From NCBI GenBank assembly GCA_022701845.1, contig JAKONS010000161.1:1-5884 (forward strand): a stretch of DNA of 5,884 nt. Direction: 5' to 3'. Shown piece by piece: positions 5,770 to 5,884 of this stretch (the first letter of the stretch is position 1; each line of letters starts with the position of its first letter). The position numbers and the translations under genes were made by a program. Below the pieces are notes generated by a model, which was not told where the DNA came from, ran no database searches, and saw only the letters and a list, made by a program, of their open reading frames with translations. The stretch comes from Burkholderiaceae bacterium (GTDB lineage: Bacteria; Pseudomonadota; Gammaproteobacteria; Burkholderiales; Burkholderiaceae).

Positions 5770-5884
5770 TCAGCCGCGCTTGACCACCATGCCGTAGATC
5801 AGCAGCACCACGATCGCGCCGACCAGCGACGCGATGAAGCCCGCGCCGGCGCCGGCGGTGTACCACCCCATGGCCTGGCCGGCA
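5770..5884 (-). CDS. GlsB/YeaQ/YmgE-like membrane protein, C-terminal fragment
   Basis: The visible 37 residues end A-G-Q-A-M-G-W-Y-T-A-G-A-G-A-G-F-I-A-S-L, then V-G-A-I-V-V-L-L-I-Y-G-M-V-V-K-R-G and a stop at 5770. A glycine-rich turn followed by one transmembrane helix with V-G-A-I-V-x-L-L-I-Y and a short basic tail is typical of the last helix of the GlsB/YeaQ/YmgE (transglycosylase-associated) family. These are small proteins of about 80-90 residues with three membrane helices, often induced by stress; their molecular role is not settled. The N-terminal half lies beyond the window, so the start is not seen. An in-frame ATG at about 5871 falls within the domain and is probably not the start. 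The gap to the DUF937-like gene is 59 bases on the same strand with no strong terminator, so the two may be co-transcribed. The call rests on a short stretch. Confidence 0.65.
   Translation of the reverse strand, partial: AGQAMGWYTAGAGAGFIASLVGAIVVLLIYGMVVKRG

Overview
The window is strongly GC-rich, and every gene I can support lies on the minus strand, so transcription runs from the high-coordinate end to the low one. Base composition, the G/C-ending codons and the gene families (a GH15 trehalase/glucoamylase-like enzyme, a GlsB/YeaQ-type membrane protein, a DUF937-like protein and a diheme cytochrome c peroxidase) suggest a proteobacterium, perhaps a gamma- or betaproteobacterium such as Xanthomonadales. 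That placement is inference; no rRNA or other marker is present.

Layout, in order of transcription. (1) 5884-5770: C-terminal end of a GlsB/YeaQ/YmgE-like small membrane protein, cut by the window edge. (2) 5710-5209: a DUF937-like protein of unknown function with a good ribosome binding site, but broken by a frameshift at a TTAA tetranucleotide near 5587-5590. (3) 5096-5060: a textbook rho-independent terminator closing that unit. (4) 4879-3008: a complete cytoplasmic GH15 glycoside hydrolase with both catalytic glutamates recognisable. (5) 3000-2969: a GC-rich hairpin just after it. (6) 2907-1465 and 1468-164: a two-gene unit with a 4-base stop/start overlap. It encodes a purple-acid-phosphatase-like lipoprotein and a MauG/CcpA-type diheme cytochrome c peroxidase. 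A perfect 10-bp inverted repeat covers the first bases of the lipoprotein start codon. (7) 53-1: the first 17 codons of another gene, unidentified.

The lipoprotein and the diheme protein both carry export signals and are probably translationally coupled, so they are the one pair here likely to work together, in the periplasm or at the outer membrane. The GH15 enzyme is probably a separate cytoplasmic alpha-glucoside or trehalose hydrolase. The GlsB-like and DUF937-like genes probably form an accessory pair, possibly stress-related. I found no mobile elements, tRNA, rRNA or CRISPR. Most of the window is ordinary. The points worth a second look are the frameshift, the start-codon inverted repeat, and the phosphatase/diheme pair, whose diheme member lacks the usual inter-heme tryptophan.
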